NCBI RefSeq assembly: GCF_905404315.1
Contig: NC_066292.1
Coordinates: 2,108,001 to 2,172,000, forward strand
Direction of reading: 5' to 3'
DNA from: Leptidea sinapis
Taxonomy: Eukaryota > Arthropoda > Insecta > Lepidoptera > Pieridae
Length of the DNA: 64,000 nucleotides
Part shown: one piece after another, positions 1 through 11,272 of the stretch
Layout: each line of letters begins with the position of its first letter
Position numbering within the stretch: position 1 is the stretch's first letter
Notes under the pieces: generated by a model
What the model was told of the DNA's origin: nothing
Seen by the model: the letters and a program-made list of their open reading frames with translations, nothing else
Database searches by the model: none
Program-made: the position numbers and the translations under genes

Positions 1-122
1 ACCTTGAGACATAAGATGTTAAGTCTCATTTGCCCAGTAATTTCACTAACTACGGCGCCCTTCAGACCGAAACACAGTAATATTTAAACATTACTGCAGT
101 GCAAAGGAGCCTCCCACTGCTA
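1..122 (-). repeat. Family A interspersed repeat, partial at window edge
   Basis: The most frequent repeat in this window (11 copies). A full copy is about 300 bases: it starts at CCAGTGGGAGGCTCCTTTGC and ends in CTCGTCCCTTATTTTCAT plus a poly-A run, so it behaves like a retroposed SINE or a LINE 3' end. The poly-A side is taken as 3'. This copy is cut by the window start and has lost its middle near 95. Confidence 0.8.
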
Positions 123-697
123 TGTGCCTGATATGTTTCTAGCACGGTCGCAATAAATACCGTGTAATGCGCTGTCCCCTTTAATCCTTGTAGATAGCAT
201 TTGACCTAATTAAATCATATTACACTTTACGAAAACTGGTTTTAGTATGTAAATAAGTTGCAATTTCCGATTTAGCCGGAGTAATAGCCATTGCGTGACG
301 CGCCTCGTCGAGCAAACGCTGTTACATTATGAAGAGCAATTTAATACAGCGTTACGAATCATGTGACCGTCGCGGACCGAATAAATTGACTCAAACAATT
401 TGCATGCCCAACAATATCCTTTTTAGACGATCGCAACATCGGTGCGGTAAAAACTGAACTAACAATGCGATAATTTAAGTACATGTTATACAATGGAGCC
501 GCGATTTTCCGGACTAACTCTTGCTATGACCGATTAGGATAAATAGAAATTCTGAAATTAATGAAGTGATTTTTTCCTTAATTATTAAAAATTAAAACTC
601 AACCAGCAACAATGCTATTTAAGAAACATGCTTACATTTACGTCTGTACGTACCTATACACATATTTCCTTATACATGTAATTAAAATACTGCAACA

Positions 698-1014
698 TCT
701 ATTCTATACATATAAATAAAATTGGAGTGTCTGTTTGTAATATTGAAATAACCGTTTTTTACTGCATGTATATGAATATATATACGGTACATACACCAAA
801 ATAACATTTTTCCTGTCTGTTTGTTCCGGCTAATCTCTGAAAAAAAGCTGGACCGAATTTGAAGGGACTTTAGTAGTAGCTGATGTAATAAGAAGTAACT
901 TAAGCTACGTTAATTTTAGAAAATTTAAGAAAAAATAGTAATGTTGCATGTCCAAGAAACGGTCTAACTCTAAAAATAATTTATATGGCCAAACAACGTT
1001 TGCCGTGTCAGCTG
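698..1014 (+). mobile_element. Non-autonomous Helitron, diverged
   Basis: Starts with TC after an A (TCTATTCTATACATATAAAT) and ends near the remnant of the hairpin-plus-CTAG terminus (GTTTGCCGTGTCAGCTG). No coding capacity. Confidence 0.65.
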
Positions 1015-1239
1015 TCCCTGTATTTATTAAACTTGGTTTAAAATATTTGGCAATAGCCACTTGATGACAACAAAACATCACGCATTCGTTTTAGATATAA
1101 TAAACTAACATTATCCAACTCAGATCTTTTTTTAAAGCAGCAGAGCTTGAAATGCTTCCGCATGACAATTCCTTGTTTTGTGCGACAAATCGCTTTGTGC
1201 ACTATTTAAACGAAATATTTACTTGATCTTTGACTATAT

Positions 1240-1868
1240 TAATAATAATAATGACACACTTTTACACAAATTATCATGATCCCAAACTAGGCATAGCCAG
1301 TACAATGGGTACAAGATAACGATATATTTAATACAATATACTTACTTAAACATACATAAATACATATAAACATCCATATTCATCATAAGATACATAATAG
1401 CTTTAAGGGTAAATGTATACACTTCTACAATAAAGTCCCAGCCACTGTTCAGGCATTACCTATAAATAAATTTAAATGTTTTATAAAAAAATGGCTCTGT
1501 CGTAAATCCTATTACTCCACTGCTGAATATCTAAATGATCGGACAGCCTGGGACTAGATTGTGATTATTTTATAGCGACTGTACAATATTGTATATTTTA
1601 TTGAAAAGAGCGCAAAAAAAAGAATGCTGGGAGAGTTTCTTGCGCCGCTTCTTCTGTCTCAGAGCGCCATTTGTTTCCGAAGCGGTAGTAGTATCTAGTA
1701 GTATAAGAAATGACATCAAAAATAATTCTAAAGGAATCAATTTTGAGAAAATAAATGCCTTTTATGCCTTTTATCATATAAATGATTGCACCTACCGGGA
1801 TTCGAACCCGGGACCTCCAGCTTAGTAGTCAGGGTCACTAACAATTCGGCTATATGGGTCGTCGTCTT
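1240..1868 (-). mobile_element. tRNA-derived SINE split by a LINE
   Basis: The tRNA-like head (plus-strand 1790-1868, B box GGTTCGAATCC on the minus strand) and the tail (1240-1386) match one continuous SINE at 17892-18115. A LINE fragment separates them at 1387-1772, with ATCAT duplicated at 1382-1386 and 1773-1777. Confidence 0.85.
1387..1772 (+). mobile_element. Jockey/CR1-type LINE, 5'-truncated 3' end
   Basis: Codes on the plus strand for the end of a reverse transcriptase, FYNKVPATVQALPINKFKCF followed by IKKWLCRKSYYSTAEYLND, a standard C-terminus of these LINEs. A 3' untranslated region of about 215 bases follows, ending in the repeated tail TGCCTTTTA. The ATCAT flanks mark a target-primed insertion. 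A 78-codon frame at 1589-1825 is not a gene. Confidence 0.87.
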
Positions 1869-2699
1869 TAATAATTTTATATGATTATATGTTAACAATA
1901 TTTAAATACTATTGAAATAGTTTGGAAATGAAAGGCTTGCATTAAAATCTTATCGACCCAGAATAAGTACTTTAGAATAAATAGCAACTCTAGTACTTAT
2001 TTAATAAGATTCATTTTAAATCGTACGTGTCTGCGTTGGATTCATAATACATTGGTAAATCAGTTTATGCACACAACGATCAACTCGTACTTGCTTATTG
2101 GGTACCTACTCGGGGTTAAGGCTCGAGAATAAGACAGGAGGCGCTATTTTCACGCAACTTAGCTATTTCCTTAAGGCTGCAAGGTCGAGGATCAATCTAC
2201 ACGAGGCCTACTTACTTTGCCTAACTAGGCACCTAGGTGTCCTATGTTTAGGTTTAAAGATTTTTTTAATTAACAAAAAAATGATAAATACTGTTATAAA
2301 TTGTTTCACCGTTCGTTACGTATCTGTGAGGTAGCAGTACTACCTATCTTCTTAAAATATTCTTCTTCACAAAACATATAATTAATTTATATGGATTAAC
2401 ACTGACAAACTGTTTCTAACATAATTAATTAATAATTGTATAAAAAAAAATATTCAAAGGAATCGCTCTTTTTAAGAGATCAAGGTAGACTGTAAGAAAA
2501 GTTGTTAACATTTAGATAAAAAAAAATTCTAGAAGAATTTTACTCAGACAAAATAAATTAAAGAAGAAAATTATGTAATGCCTGGAATAAAAGCGGACAC
2601 GCGCGTTGCGGTGACCGATTGACAATCGACCGCTTATCTACCTCGAGGTTTCGCGCCCGTAGCTATGTTTTCATTCCTAAAACGCAGAGTGCAGAGATA

Positions 2700-3148
2700 C
2701 CAGGCGCATGTAATAGTCTAAGATCCGACTGCAGGATTAGTGCGCTCATCGGTTATTTGCTAAAAACCAAATTTTTATGTAAGTATATTTATTATTAGGA
2801 GAATATATATCTACTAAGTTGTCTATCAAAATATAGCCGCTAATATTTTTAATTAAATTATTTTAAATTGGTTTTTGGGAAAAAATTTCGTTCACTTGTT
2901 TTTTAAATAAAATATCGTCTACATCACGGCAAATTACATAATGATTTGAAAAAATCACATGTTGCCATTGCGCACCTGGCCGCACCTCCTCGCAGCCAGG
3001 TAAAAATACTAGCGGCCAAATTTTGATAGGCAACTTGGTAGATATATATTCTCCTAATTATAAATATACATAAAAATTTAGTTTTTAGCAAATAACCGAT
3101 GAGCGCACTAATCCCGCAGTCGGATCTTAGACTATTACATGCGCCTGG
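2700..3148. mobile_element. Foldback MITE with about 150-base inverted repeats and TA flanks
   Basis: Arms 2700-2850 and 3002-3148 are near-perfect inverted repeats beginning CCAGGCGCATGTAATAGTC, flanked by TA on both sides (2698-2699, 3149-3150). The centre of about 150 bases has no open frame. TA flanks suggest mobilisation by a Tc1/mariner-type transposase. Confidence 0.8.
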
Positions 3149-3766
3149 TATGACTTATCAACTGAAAGAAGAGACACCTTGCAGGAAACGTTGATTTTGG
3201 ATCAAAAAATATATATGGATATAGGTTTGATTGCCCTAATTACTAATTACGTACCAACTACTACTTGATACCCACATAAATAACTCTATATCGCAATAAC
3301 TAAGTAAGGATATCCTCAACCAGAGACACAAAAGGCCTTGAGTATGACTTTCAATCTATACGTTTAAATTAAATTATTTTATGTGTCTGTCTGTAATATA
3401 ATAAGGTTTTTTAAATTCTTGCACAGTCAAGAATAAAAAGATATTCAAGCTGCTTTATAAAAACGGAATTACCTTTTTTTAATGGTGACCAACTGTCTTT
3501 TGTATCTCCTAAGCTAATAAAAGTTAAGTTTGCAACTATTTTGAACTTGGCGGACCTTAGCCTCAGGGTGTAAAACACAATACGATAGGAGTCGCATTTC
3601 GCTAATTTCTAGTAAGTGTCAAAAAATTCATTATAAGGATATAACTAATAATACAACGAGTGATTAAAAAAAATAACTACTTCAGTGTATATAACTAACA
3701 TACACAAATTATAACTATTTACAGTCATCATACCATTACTCAAGAATGCCCTTCATAAAAAACTAA

Positions 3767-4108
3767 TCTATACTAATATTATAAAGCTGCAGTGTTTGTT
3801 TGTTTGTTTGAACGCGCTAATCTCTGGTACTACTGGTCCGATTTGAATGATTCTTTCAGTGTTGGGTAGTCCATTTATCGAGGAAGGCTATAGGCTGTTT
3901 TTTTTCAAAATTAGGGATCCGTAATAAAATTGCTATTTTGTAACACAAGGTGTAAAATCGAAAACCTATTTTTGCAAAACCTGCAAAAACTATTGACAAT
4001 AGAACAAAATGATGTACAGGCTATAATATAGGCAATATTTTATTACTTATAAAACTATCGCGTGAATTATACTTTATATGGCAAAACAACGTTTGCCGGG
4101 TCAGCTAG
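3767..4108 (+). mobile_element. Non-autonomous Helitron, complete ends
   Basis: All Helitron hallmarks are present: A|TC at the start (TCTATACTAATATTATAAAG), a 3' hairpin GGCAAA-ACAACG-TTTGCC, then GGGTCAG and terminal CTAG followed by T. No terminal inverted repeat and no target duplication, as expected for rolling-circle elements. Confidence 0.85.
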
Positions 4109-4601
4109 TTTTACTACTTTATAATAATGAATGATAACTTCCAAAGATATATTTAGCTACCTTAAACTCGAATAATTTTATTAATTATGTTATTAATATA
4201 GTTCATAATCTGTAAAGAAAATATTTTGTTCAAATTTACCATTAAAAAAAAAATATTTTTGCTACTTGTACTATTACATATTCCTTGTTTCTATTGTTAC
4301 TTGCTATTAGATATCATCAATAAGATCAAGTACCTACGGTAAAATTAGGAAAAACATTTTTTTAGACTTTTCGACATTTTACATATTTTATAACTTGCCC
4401 GACTTCGAATGTTGCAAGGTTCTGATAGATAGTTCTAATAATTTATTAATGTTTTCTGTATCACCACCTTCCATTCTTCCCGTCCAATCCCATTACATAT
4501 GGAATGGATTTGTGCATAAAAATCCATTATGTAAGTACATCACGTATTGATCAATGGATTAAAGTGGAAAAAAAATCCGTCAATGGCTCTTTTCAATGAA
4601 T

Positions 4602-5000
4602 TTAAGTGGACAAAGGGCGTATTTCGGAAGATATCTCAATACGTAAGCCAGGATTGATCCTGGAACTATATTGATAATTGTTGCCTTTTTTATGCATAAA
4701 GACTGTGAGAACAATAATGGATCGTGGATTACGAATTGAGACTCCTTCTGGAATACGGATAAGCCTTAGGAGATGATGCTGCTTAGCGTCAGTTGAGCCG
4801 TCTGCCAGTTCTTTTTTTTTAATATTCCCATACATAAGCCCTGCCTCAAGTCTTTGAATGTTCACGTTGTATCTGTGACGGAAATCTATATTTACCATAA
4901 CAACCTGGCGGACATGATTGTAATTTGCAGGTCTTGAGATCGATAGAGGGTGGTCTTGAGGTAGGCAAAACATTAGTTTTGCATTAGCCCAATACAACAA
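4602..5000 (-). CDS. Open frame of 132 codons, no recognised family
   Basis: The longest frame in the left 9 kb that no repeat explains. It starts MLYWANAKLMFCLPQDHPLS and ends INPGLRIEISSEIRPLST. It has no signal peptide, membrane segment, zinc motif or repeat that I can see. It lies in DmX intron 2 on the same strand. Composition is only slightly less AT-rich than the flanks. It could be a transposon remnant, a chance frame or an unknown small gene. Confidence 0.15.
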   Translation of the reverse strand: MLYWANAKLMFCLPQDHPLSISRPANYNHVRQVVMVNIDFRHRYNVNIQRLEAGLMYGNIKKKELADGSTDAKQHHLLRLIRIPEGVSIRNPRSIIVLTVFMHKKGNNYQYSSRINPGLRIEISSEIRPLST

Positions 5001-5865
5001 GAAAAACTCACACTAATGATTTTGCTATTAAAATATTAATTGACGCCCACAAAAACATATCAAGCAGTTTTGCAAATATACTAAAATCACCTAATACACA
5101 TAGAAAAACTATATCATTGAAATTATAACGTTAAAAATATCCAAAAAGGTTCACCGCATTAGATTTTATAACGCAGCAGATTGTAAAGGTATCATATTAC
5201 ATTCATCTTGCGGCAATGCTGAGACTTAAAAGCAAAATCAATACCTAACCAGTAACCACCTACATAATATTATGTTCATTGATTTAATATACACGTGTAA
5301 ACTAATAAGAATATAATATCTTATCAGCAATAATACACAAACACTAGTAGAATCTTCCTGCTTTGTATTGGAAAAATTTGAAAATAGTTTATTACGATAC
5401 AAGTGAGCTAAGTTGCTCAATCTACACGACGTTGTGGGTTGCAGTCTGAGCCGTAGGCGAGGGCGTAAATCAGCCGAGTGTCTAGTGAGCAAGTTGCTGA
5501 CGAGTTTCATGCGCACTTTTTCAACACACTTGCGAGGAAAAACGAACATGTATTGGAAATGGCGCACAGGTTTTTTTTGCACACGCCAAATGTAAGGTGA
5601 TTGTTGTTGACATATAGCCATACATCCTACTTCAAAATTATAATTTTTGTGATTTATGCATATATTTTATAACAAATTATTGATAATTAGTAATTTGATA
5701 ATAATTAATGTTTTTTAGTCTTCATTAGGGATACATTTATTAATTCCAAAATGTAAATGGATGCCGATGAAAATCGGCATAGCACCTCTTTGTTGTTACA
5801 AATAAAACTGTTACTTACCCGGTTAATTTGAAAATGCTCTAAACACTCTAAAACATTTGTTGTGA

Positions 5866-6205
5866 TTTTAAAGTGATAACCCTCACTTCTAGGATTAATA
5901 CACAAATAATAAATTTTATGAACGATGCGGGACTCGAGCCCACCTCTGGCGTCCCTTGATTTAATTTTTTCTTCAATTTGCTAATATGCAGATATTGGAG
6001 TTGAGCTGGTTATCAACTGTAAAATAGATCCTGTAGATGAAGCCACAACCTGAGAGTTGAACAAGGCATACAAGATTTTATGACGATACGTCACTCGAAC
6101 GGTTAGCTCAGTTGGGAGAGCACTGGCACGGAACGCCAGAGGTCGTGGGTTCGAGTGAGGGACTCGATCATCGTTCATATAATTTTGTTTTCAAATTTTA
6201 TTTGT
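5866..6205. repeat. tRNA-like unit repeat, composite copy
   Basis: A minus-strand half unit (5866-5962) is followed by a plus-strand unit (5970-6205). The plus unit holds a tRNA-like fold starting GAACGGT at 6097, with intact D arm, anticodon stem CTGGC/GCCAG and T arm. A 12-base insertion at 6160 separates the T arm from the acceptor strand. Shared linker: GTAGATGAAGCCACAACCTG. Confidence 0.8.
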
Positions 6206-6384
6206 AAAAATGCTCTGTTTACTCTCATATATGATTTGCAGTTAGGTACTAACTTGTCTATGTGGGGATAATTCTATTATGCACTAGTGTGCGATATTAT
6301 TATTATTCACGTGTGTATTATAATTCGGTTTATGGTCGTAAGAAAGATGCAATAAGGCTCACTTTACGAGCAAGTGTATTAAAA

Positions 6385-6510
6385 TATTCTTTCGGGTTCC
6401 GTACCCGAAGCATAACCTACAGAGCCGTATTATTAAGACCGTTGTCTGTCCGTCTGTCTAACAGCGGGTTATATCTCATGAACTGCAAAAATGCGGTAGT
6501 TGACAAAGGA
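6385..6510. repeat. Fragment of a GGGTTCCGTA repeat
   Basis: Contains GGGTTCCGTACCCGAAGC and TCTGTCCGTCTGTCTAACAG, then a TATCTCATGAACTGC block. The 90-codon frame here is a shadow. Confidence 0.5.
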
Positions 6511-6514
6511 CCAT

Positions 6515-6610
6515 ATTTGTCACCTGGTGTTTAATCACCGCCGCCCACATTATCTTGCAGCACGAGAGGAATCACAGGAATGTTGCCAACCTTTCAGAAA
6601 AGTGATTTTT
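6515..6610 (-). mobile_element. LINE 3' untranslated fragment
   Basis: Minus-strand match to 38932-39025 (ACCGCCGCCCACATTATCTT, GAGGAATCACAGGAATGTTG on the plus strand). Confidence 0.55.
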
Positions 6611-7904
6611 TTCAAGGTAGCCTATCAGTAGTCGTATCATCCAATAAAGAAATTTTGATAAATCCCAGCTAAATACGTTATTTAATAAATATATGTATTT
6701 AATGAATATATATATTTGATCTGAAAAATTTATAACAATACCCTCAATCACCGTGTCCAAATTTATCTGAGTATCCTAGATCAATCTCCGACAAAAATAA
6801 AAATTTAATTACATCATTCGTTTTAATTCTGATTATTTTTTTGTTTATAAACAATGCATTGACTAGATTTATTTGAACAAAAAAATAATGACCATGATTT
6901 TATTAATCATTTCAATATTAACCTTTATATTATATACTTTTTTTATAAGAAAGACCCTGTTATTGGTATTACGTTATCTAGGTTTATGATTGTAAAACCT
7001 TTGGTTTTCTCCAAATTCAAGTTAAAATAAATCAATTGTAACAGTCTTGTTCTGTCGGGTTTCCAATATAAATAAATAAAAACTATAGTCTAAAATGTAC
7101 AGTTTATTTGCGCGTTTTCTATTTGGATTGATGCGCTTCATAGCGCGTCACGCTAAACAATGTCTTGAATTTACACACATATGATTTTGTTTCGAATTAA
7201 TTGCAGTATTCGCGAATAGATAGGATATCTATTTTGACTAGATACAATAATAATTGTAATTTAAATACGATAATCATTATACAGTATTATTACGTAGCCG
7301 ATTGTTCGAGTGGCCCAGGGATGTATTAGCCCCGCGCGTTGGTACTGGGGTTGAACCTTGTCATATTTAACTTGCTGACGTCACAAGATGGCACCATTTG
7401 CCAATCTCTACGATATCGTGACGTCCGTTAATCAGATGGTTGCATTTACGCATAAGTCAGTGAATCTCTCCAGTACTTTTAGTAACAATAATCGATCGGA
7501 ACCCACTACCTGACTTTAAAAAATCAAGATTCCCAAATGTTCACGGCATAAACACTGAGCAAAAATACTTAAACGGGCACGCACGGCGTATTGATTGAAA
7601 TAGAAGTTCGTCTGGACATTTTAATCATTAACCCAGTTCATTTACTTCCAGACACTCTGGCCGCGGAGCGCGTACAGCATATTGAAATTGAAACAGAAAA
7701 TAAACATTTAAGAGCATTTATCGTCAAGGTGAATGACGATCGTACGCGTACTTGCTATTTGATTTCACTTCTGTTGGAACATCTTTATTAGAAATGATCC
7801 TTCAGCCATAAATTTTTGGTCTACAATGGCTGTTAAAGGCATTCCTCTCAAATTTGGTTAATATTTTCATAACTGTAGAATTGAATTAAGCATCACTTGC
7901 AATT

Positions 7905-8118
7905 AAAAAAAACCGACAAGTGTGAGTTCCACCGAGGGTTCCGTAGGTACCAATTTGTAGGTACATATTTCTTTTAAGACCTGAGTATATCATTTAAATT
8001 TCAACTCGATATCTCAATGTGTTCCAAAGATAAAAGGTATTGACACACATACAGATGAACGGGCGGACAACAAAATGATCCTATAAGGGTTCAGTTTTGA
8101 GGCACGGAACCCTAAAAC
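7905..8118. repeat. Interspersed repeat with GGGTTCCGTA / ACGGAACCC ends
   Basis: CCGACAAGTGTGAGTTCCAC and GAGGGTTCCGTAGG at the left, TTGAGGCACGGAACCC at the right. A related fragment is at 6385-6510. Confidence 0.6.
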
Positions 8119-8456
8119 ATAACATACTAGTGTAATTGATACAAAGCCCTCCAAACATTAATTAAGGCTCACGCTTGGCATTTTTAATTAAAGACAGTAT
8201 TAAATTAGGTCATTCATTCACTTAATAGTGGTATTAAAATGTGATAATGACATACTAAAAGTAAATAAGTATAGAACGTATACATATTGTCTTTGCATTA
8301 ATTTTCTATTCTGCAGGTTTGTACTGAAAAATCTAATGAGGTTCTCCTATAAGTACTTACTCATGATGGTTATTGTTTCTATTCTATAATTATCTATTAA
8401 TTACAAAGTTCATTCCTTGCAACTACTTTTTAATGTCAATTAAACCACCACAACAT

Positions 8457-8860
8457 TTTTAACAAATAGCACTCTGAGAGAGAAGAAACGGTGCAGTAAA
8501 TTTTCCAGAACATTCTGCTTTGATCTCTTTTAATATTATTTCCATTGCATTATATAAGTTATTGATAAAGACAATCATAATCTAATCCCAGCCTGCCTCA
8601 TTGTTTAGATAGTGTGCAGTTGACTTATAAGATTAACCACAGAGAAATAAATCTTTTATTTTATCAAATGAAACATGTCCAAACATAGGCTGGGACTTTA
8701 ACTGTATACATTTTCCCTTAAAACTATTATGTATGCTGGTCCTTACCTAATATACCTCAGACACAAAACCAACAACTTTATTTTGTATAGCTTGTATGGG
8801 AATACTTTGATAGATGATATGATTACTCTTACTTAGAACAGATACCCTGCTTCCATAGTA
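8457..8860 (-). mobile_element. Decayed LINE 3' end, relative of 1387-1772
   Basis: Minus-strand reading aligns with the element at 1387-1772 through AAAGTCCCAGCC, CAGGCTGGGA and CTCTCAGAGTGCTATTTG, but with stops and gaps. It lies in DmX intron 2. Confidence 0.7.
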
Positions 8861-9411
8861 ATCAACTAAGATAAAAATGTAAACAAAGAAATCATATGCA
8901 TTCCACTTATCTAACACTATCTTATCAGTAATTCAGTACAAATTCACCTAAGTTTTTAAATCATCCATTATGCTACACAAAAATGGACATAATCTGTTAG
9001 AGTGGCCTGATTAGATTCAACAAAATATAATTTTTTGCCCTCAAATTTACTTATCAAATAAAAGGGTAAGGGCAAAGGTATCTTCAAGAACTGTGTTCTG
9101 CATTTTCACTATCCAGGTAGATGGGCAGTAATAATCAATTACCATTAGATGTAATTCATGCTAATATTCTCAATTTTGGCTTCTACCATTAAGGCTGATG
9201 ATGCAAAAACCTTTTTAGTTAAATATGTAATGTTTCAAAAAGTACTAACAACAAAAAAGAAATATTGTGCAAACAATATGTATATTTAATATTTATTAGT
9301 CTTCAAATTTGATAGAAGTAAAATGAATTGCTACTGTTGATTCAACTCAATTATATATTTCAAATATGAGAGATGTCCTGAACATTTTTATTAAGGTAAA
9401 GTATTACTCAC

Positions 9412-9612
9412 ATGTGTGGTGGAAGCAGTGTGTATTAGTGGTGTTGGCTCAAATATACAAACTTCCGCACCATAGGCAGCAGCAATCTTTCCCGTGTCTG
9501 TGCTGCAGTCAAGTGAGCTAATACGAATGTAACCATGTATTGCTCCAGGAATTATTTGAACACGCTCAAAATTTGATGCCAATATTACTATATTACACCC
9601 TGCAGCATAAGC
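9412..9612 (-). CDS. Rbcn-3A: DmX / Rabconnectin-3A, second coding exon
   Basis: Sixty-seven codons running from AYAAGCNIVILASNFERVQI to CIFEPTPLIHTASTTH continue the N-terminal segment of DmX. The family signature of this stretch (A-GC-IVIL-S-FER-QIIPGA-HG, then D-S---G-IAA-YG--VCIFEP) is clear and leads into the first WD-repeat propeller. The acceptor is ttttag at 9618-9613 and the donor is gtgagt at 9411-9406; both junctions are phase 0 and no stop interrupts the exon. The intron between the two exons is only 474 bp (9613-10086). No later exon is visible at 1-9400, so intron 2 runs off the left edge. An upstream ATG within this exon is internal and is not the start. Confidence 0.95.
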
Positions 9613-10086
9613 CTAAAATTTATAGAATTATAAATAAAAATTTACACAGATATAAGTAATGTTTTGTTTTGCTTTTGCATGTTAATTGAACACTAAAATC
9701 AATAAAGGCATCTTATCAAGATAACAACATGATGAAGATGTTATAGACTGTTGTAAAACACTCCAAGGTAAACATATCTCACACAACAAATAAGTATAGC
9801 AAAATAGCAATTTAAATATTTATGGAATGCAAATTTGTGTTCAAGGATATTCTTTTTACAGATTTCTGTATGGAATATATTCTGAATAGTCTTTTCAATG
9901 CATAATCCACATAGTTACTACTTTTATTCTCTCATTATATACTTTAACTTTATTACAGTTCATTTATTACTTAGAGGATTATTTAAGGAGAAGTTTATTT
10001 TAAGATAAATTATTTCATTTCAATTTAAATGAAAATCAATTTGTACAAGCTAAGTAGAAATATAAACATTTTTTGAAAATACTCAC

Positions 10087-10173
10087 AGTAAATGGTATTC
10101 CTTCTACAGAACCAACAGCAAAACATTGATCTCCTGAATTACAGGCACCACTTAGTACTTGATGACAGTTCAT
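10087..10173 (-). CDS. Rbcn-3A: DmX / Rabconnectin-3A, first coding exon
   Basis: This exon encodes the first 29 residues, MNCHQVLSGACNSGDQCFAV then GSVEGIPFT, of a DmX-like protein. Vertebrate DMXL1/2 and insect DmX begin with the same pattern (HQVL-GA-N-GD-CF-VGSV--VPFT), so the start codon is well supported. DmX/Rabconnectin-3A is a very large WD-repeat protein that works with Rabconnectin-3B to assemble and activate the vacuolar proton pump, and so affects endosomal acidification and Notch signalling. The exon ends exactly at a consensus donor (gtgagt, plus-strand 10086-10081) in phase 0, and the reading frame continues into the exon at 9612. The family usually has around 3000 residues or more, so only the N-terminus is in this window. 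Confidence 0.95.
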
Positions 10174-10365
10174 TTTGAGCTTATTTTATCACAAACTTTT
10201 AAACTGTTTAACAATATAATAACTGATTTTTATAAGAAATGGATACATTTTCACAATTAATTAATTATCATAATTTCTAAATTTATTGAAAGCAAAAATC
10301 TATACAATCAGTAATTTCCCGAATAATTCTGATTTCTGTGACACCACACACTGAACGTAAAATAA

Positions 10366-10380
10366 TGACGTATTACGTCA
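10366..10380. promoter_or_regulatory. CRE-like palindrome upstream of DmX
   Basis: TGACGTATTACGTCA is a perfect inverted pair of CRE/ATF half sites around a 5-base centre, about 190 bases upstream of the DmX start codon and in non-repetitive sequence. Such sites are bound by bZIP factors. The position is seen directly; the regulatory role is inferred from location. Confidence 0.4.
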
Positions 10381-10918
10381 CTTAAACTAGGTATATTGTA
10401 TAACGTCAATTTGTCAGTACTCTCCTGACTCAGTACGGACTCTGTAAGATAAAAATGGTGCTTCATGACCTATAAGTATACAACGTGAACCAGAAAGGGT
10501 ATAACATCATTTCTGACTTCACATAGTCATTAGAGATGACCTAAGGAATGTCTGGTTTAAAGCATAGTAAACCCATTTAGTTTCATCCGTGTATAATATT
10601 ACATAAAATAAAAAGTAAATATTATATAGACACCTAATACAGTCTCCCGTACAAGCCTTTAGGTGCTTATGAATGAATATTCTCCCATTGTAAGTAGTTT
10701 GACAAACAATATTGAATGTTACTGAAGGATTTTTTCATTTGGACGTAGTTAGACACTAAGAGGGTATGAGAAGCCTTTCTTAGCGTGACAGAGGTAAAGA
10801 ATGTATTTGGCCACCTTCTTCGTTCCGATTTTTTTATTGGCATAGTCACCTAGTCATAGTCTAGTCAGTAAGCCAATCCACACTGTACTTGATCTTAGGT
10901 GTTTCATCAAATATTTTT

Positions 10919-11002
10919 TGACAGATGACAGATGTGAGCTGACAATTATTACCAAATGGTTTCAGAATTCAGATGACAGTCTGTCATCATTACAGATGTC
11001 AG
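10919..11002. promoter_or_regulatory. Cluster of TGACAG motifs, candidate promoter area
   Basis: Four TGACAG hexamers (10919, 10926, 10974 and, reversed, 10981) and two near matches fall within 84 bases. Two form a perfect palindrome, GATGACAG-T-CTGTCATC, at 10972-10988. TGACAG is the core recognised by TALE homeodomain proteins (Meis/Homothorax, TGIF). The cluster lies between the DmX start and the candidate non-coding exon that follows, so it may belong to a divergent promoter. The function is inferred. Confidence 0.35.
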
Positions 11003-11272
11003 ATTTATGCGAATTGCGAATCTAAACGTTGAAAATTCCTTAGAAATTGGCTAGCTAAACTTCGATAACACTATAATAACCGTTTGGCGTTTACTTTATT
11101 GATAACACTTACAACTAATAATCTTTTGTTTTCTTATTGACTGAAATTTATAAGTTGATTCAGTGACTGTGGACCAAATCTAAGTGTGTGTTTCTATAGA
11201 CACTGCAATTCTTAAATTTCTGTATTTACAAACGGATACACCCAAGTTTCAAGTAGCTAAGAATAAAAACCG
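11003..11272 (+). other. Candidate untranslated first exon (endophilin A?)
   Basis: Non-repetitive sequence ending in a strong splice donor, AAACCG|GTAAGATT (exon end 11272). It starts beside the TGACAG cluster and faces away from DmX. The endophilin A start exon at 55789 has an acceptor and so must be joined to an upstream untranslated exon on the plus strand; this is the best candidate I see. The start is a guess, and the pairing with a partner 44.5 kb away is pure inference. Another non-coding transcript is equally possible. Confidence 0.28.

Larger units (their letters stand above)
1..9411 (-). other. DmX intron 2 (partial), repeat-rich
   Basis: Everything left of the second DmX exon is intronic if the gene model holds. 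I looked for the next DmX segment (the WNLEG-like start of the first propeller) on the minus strand and did not find it. The stretch contains Helitrons, a foldback element, a SINE with a nested LINE, a tRNA-like repeat and CR1-like tails, listed separately. The parts at 123-697, 1869-2697, 3151-3766, 4109-5865, 6620-7904 and 8861-9411 show no feature I recognise. Confidence 0.7.

Noticed and set aside
5238..5621. 127-codon minus-strand frame overlapping a plus-strand one
   Set aside because: No recognisable motif; cysteine- and leucine-rich composition without pattern in AT-rich intron.
6097..6175. Possible tRNA gene
   Set aside because: It belongs to a repeated unit, has a 12-base insertion in the 3' part and a C at position 33; treated as tRNA-like repeat, not a working tRNA.
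10667..10849. 60-codon minus-strand frame upstream of DmX
   Set aside because: Sequence between CACCTAATAC and CACCTAGTCA looks like a repeat fragment with weak inverted ends; not enough to call a gene or an element.
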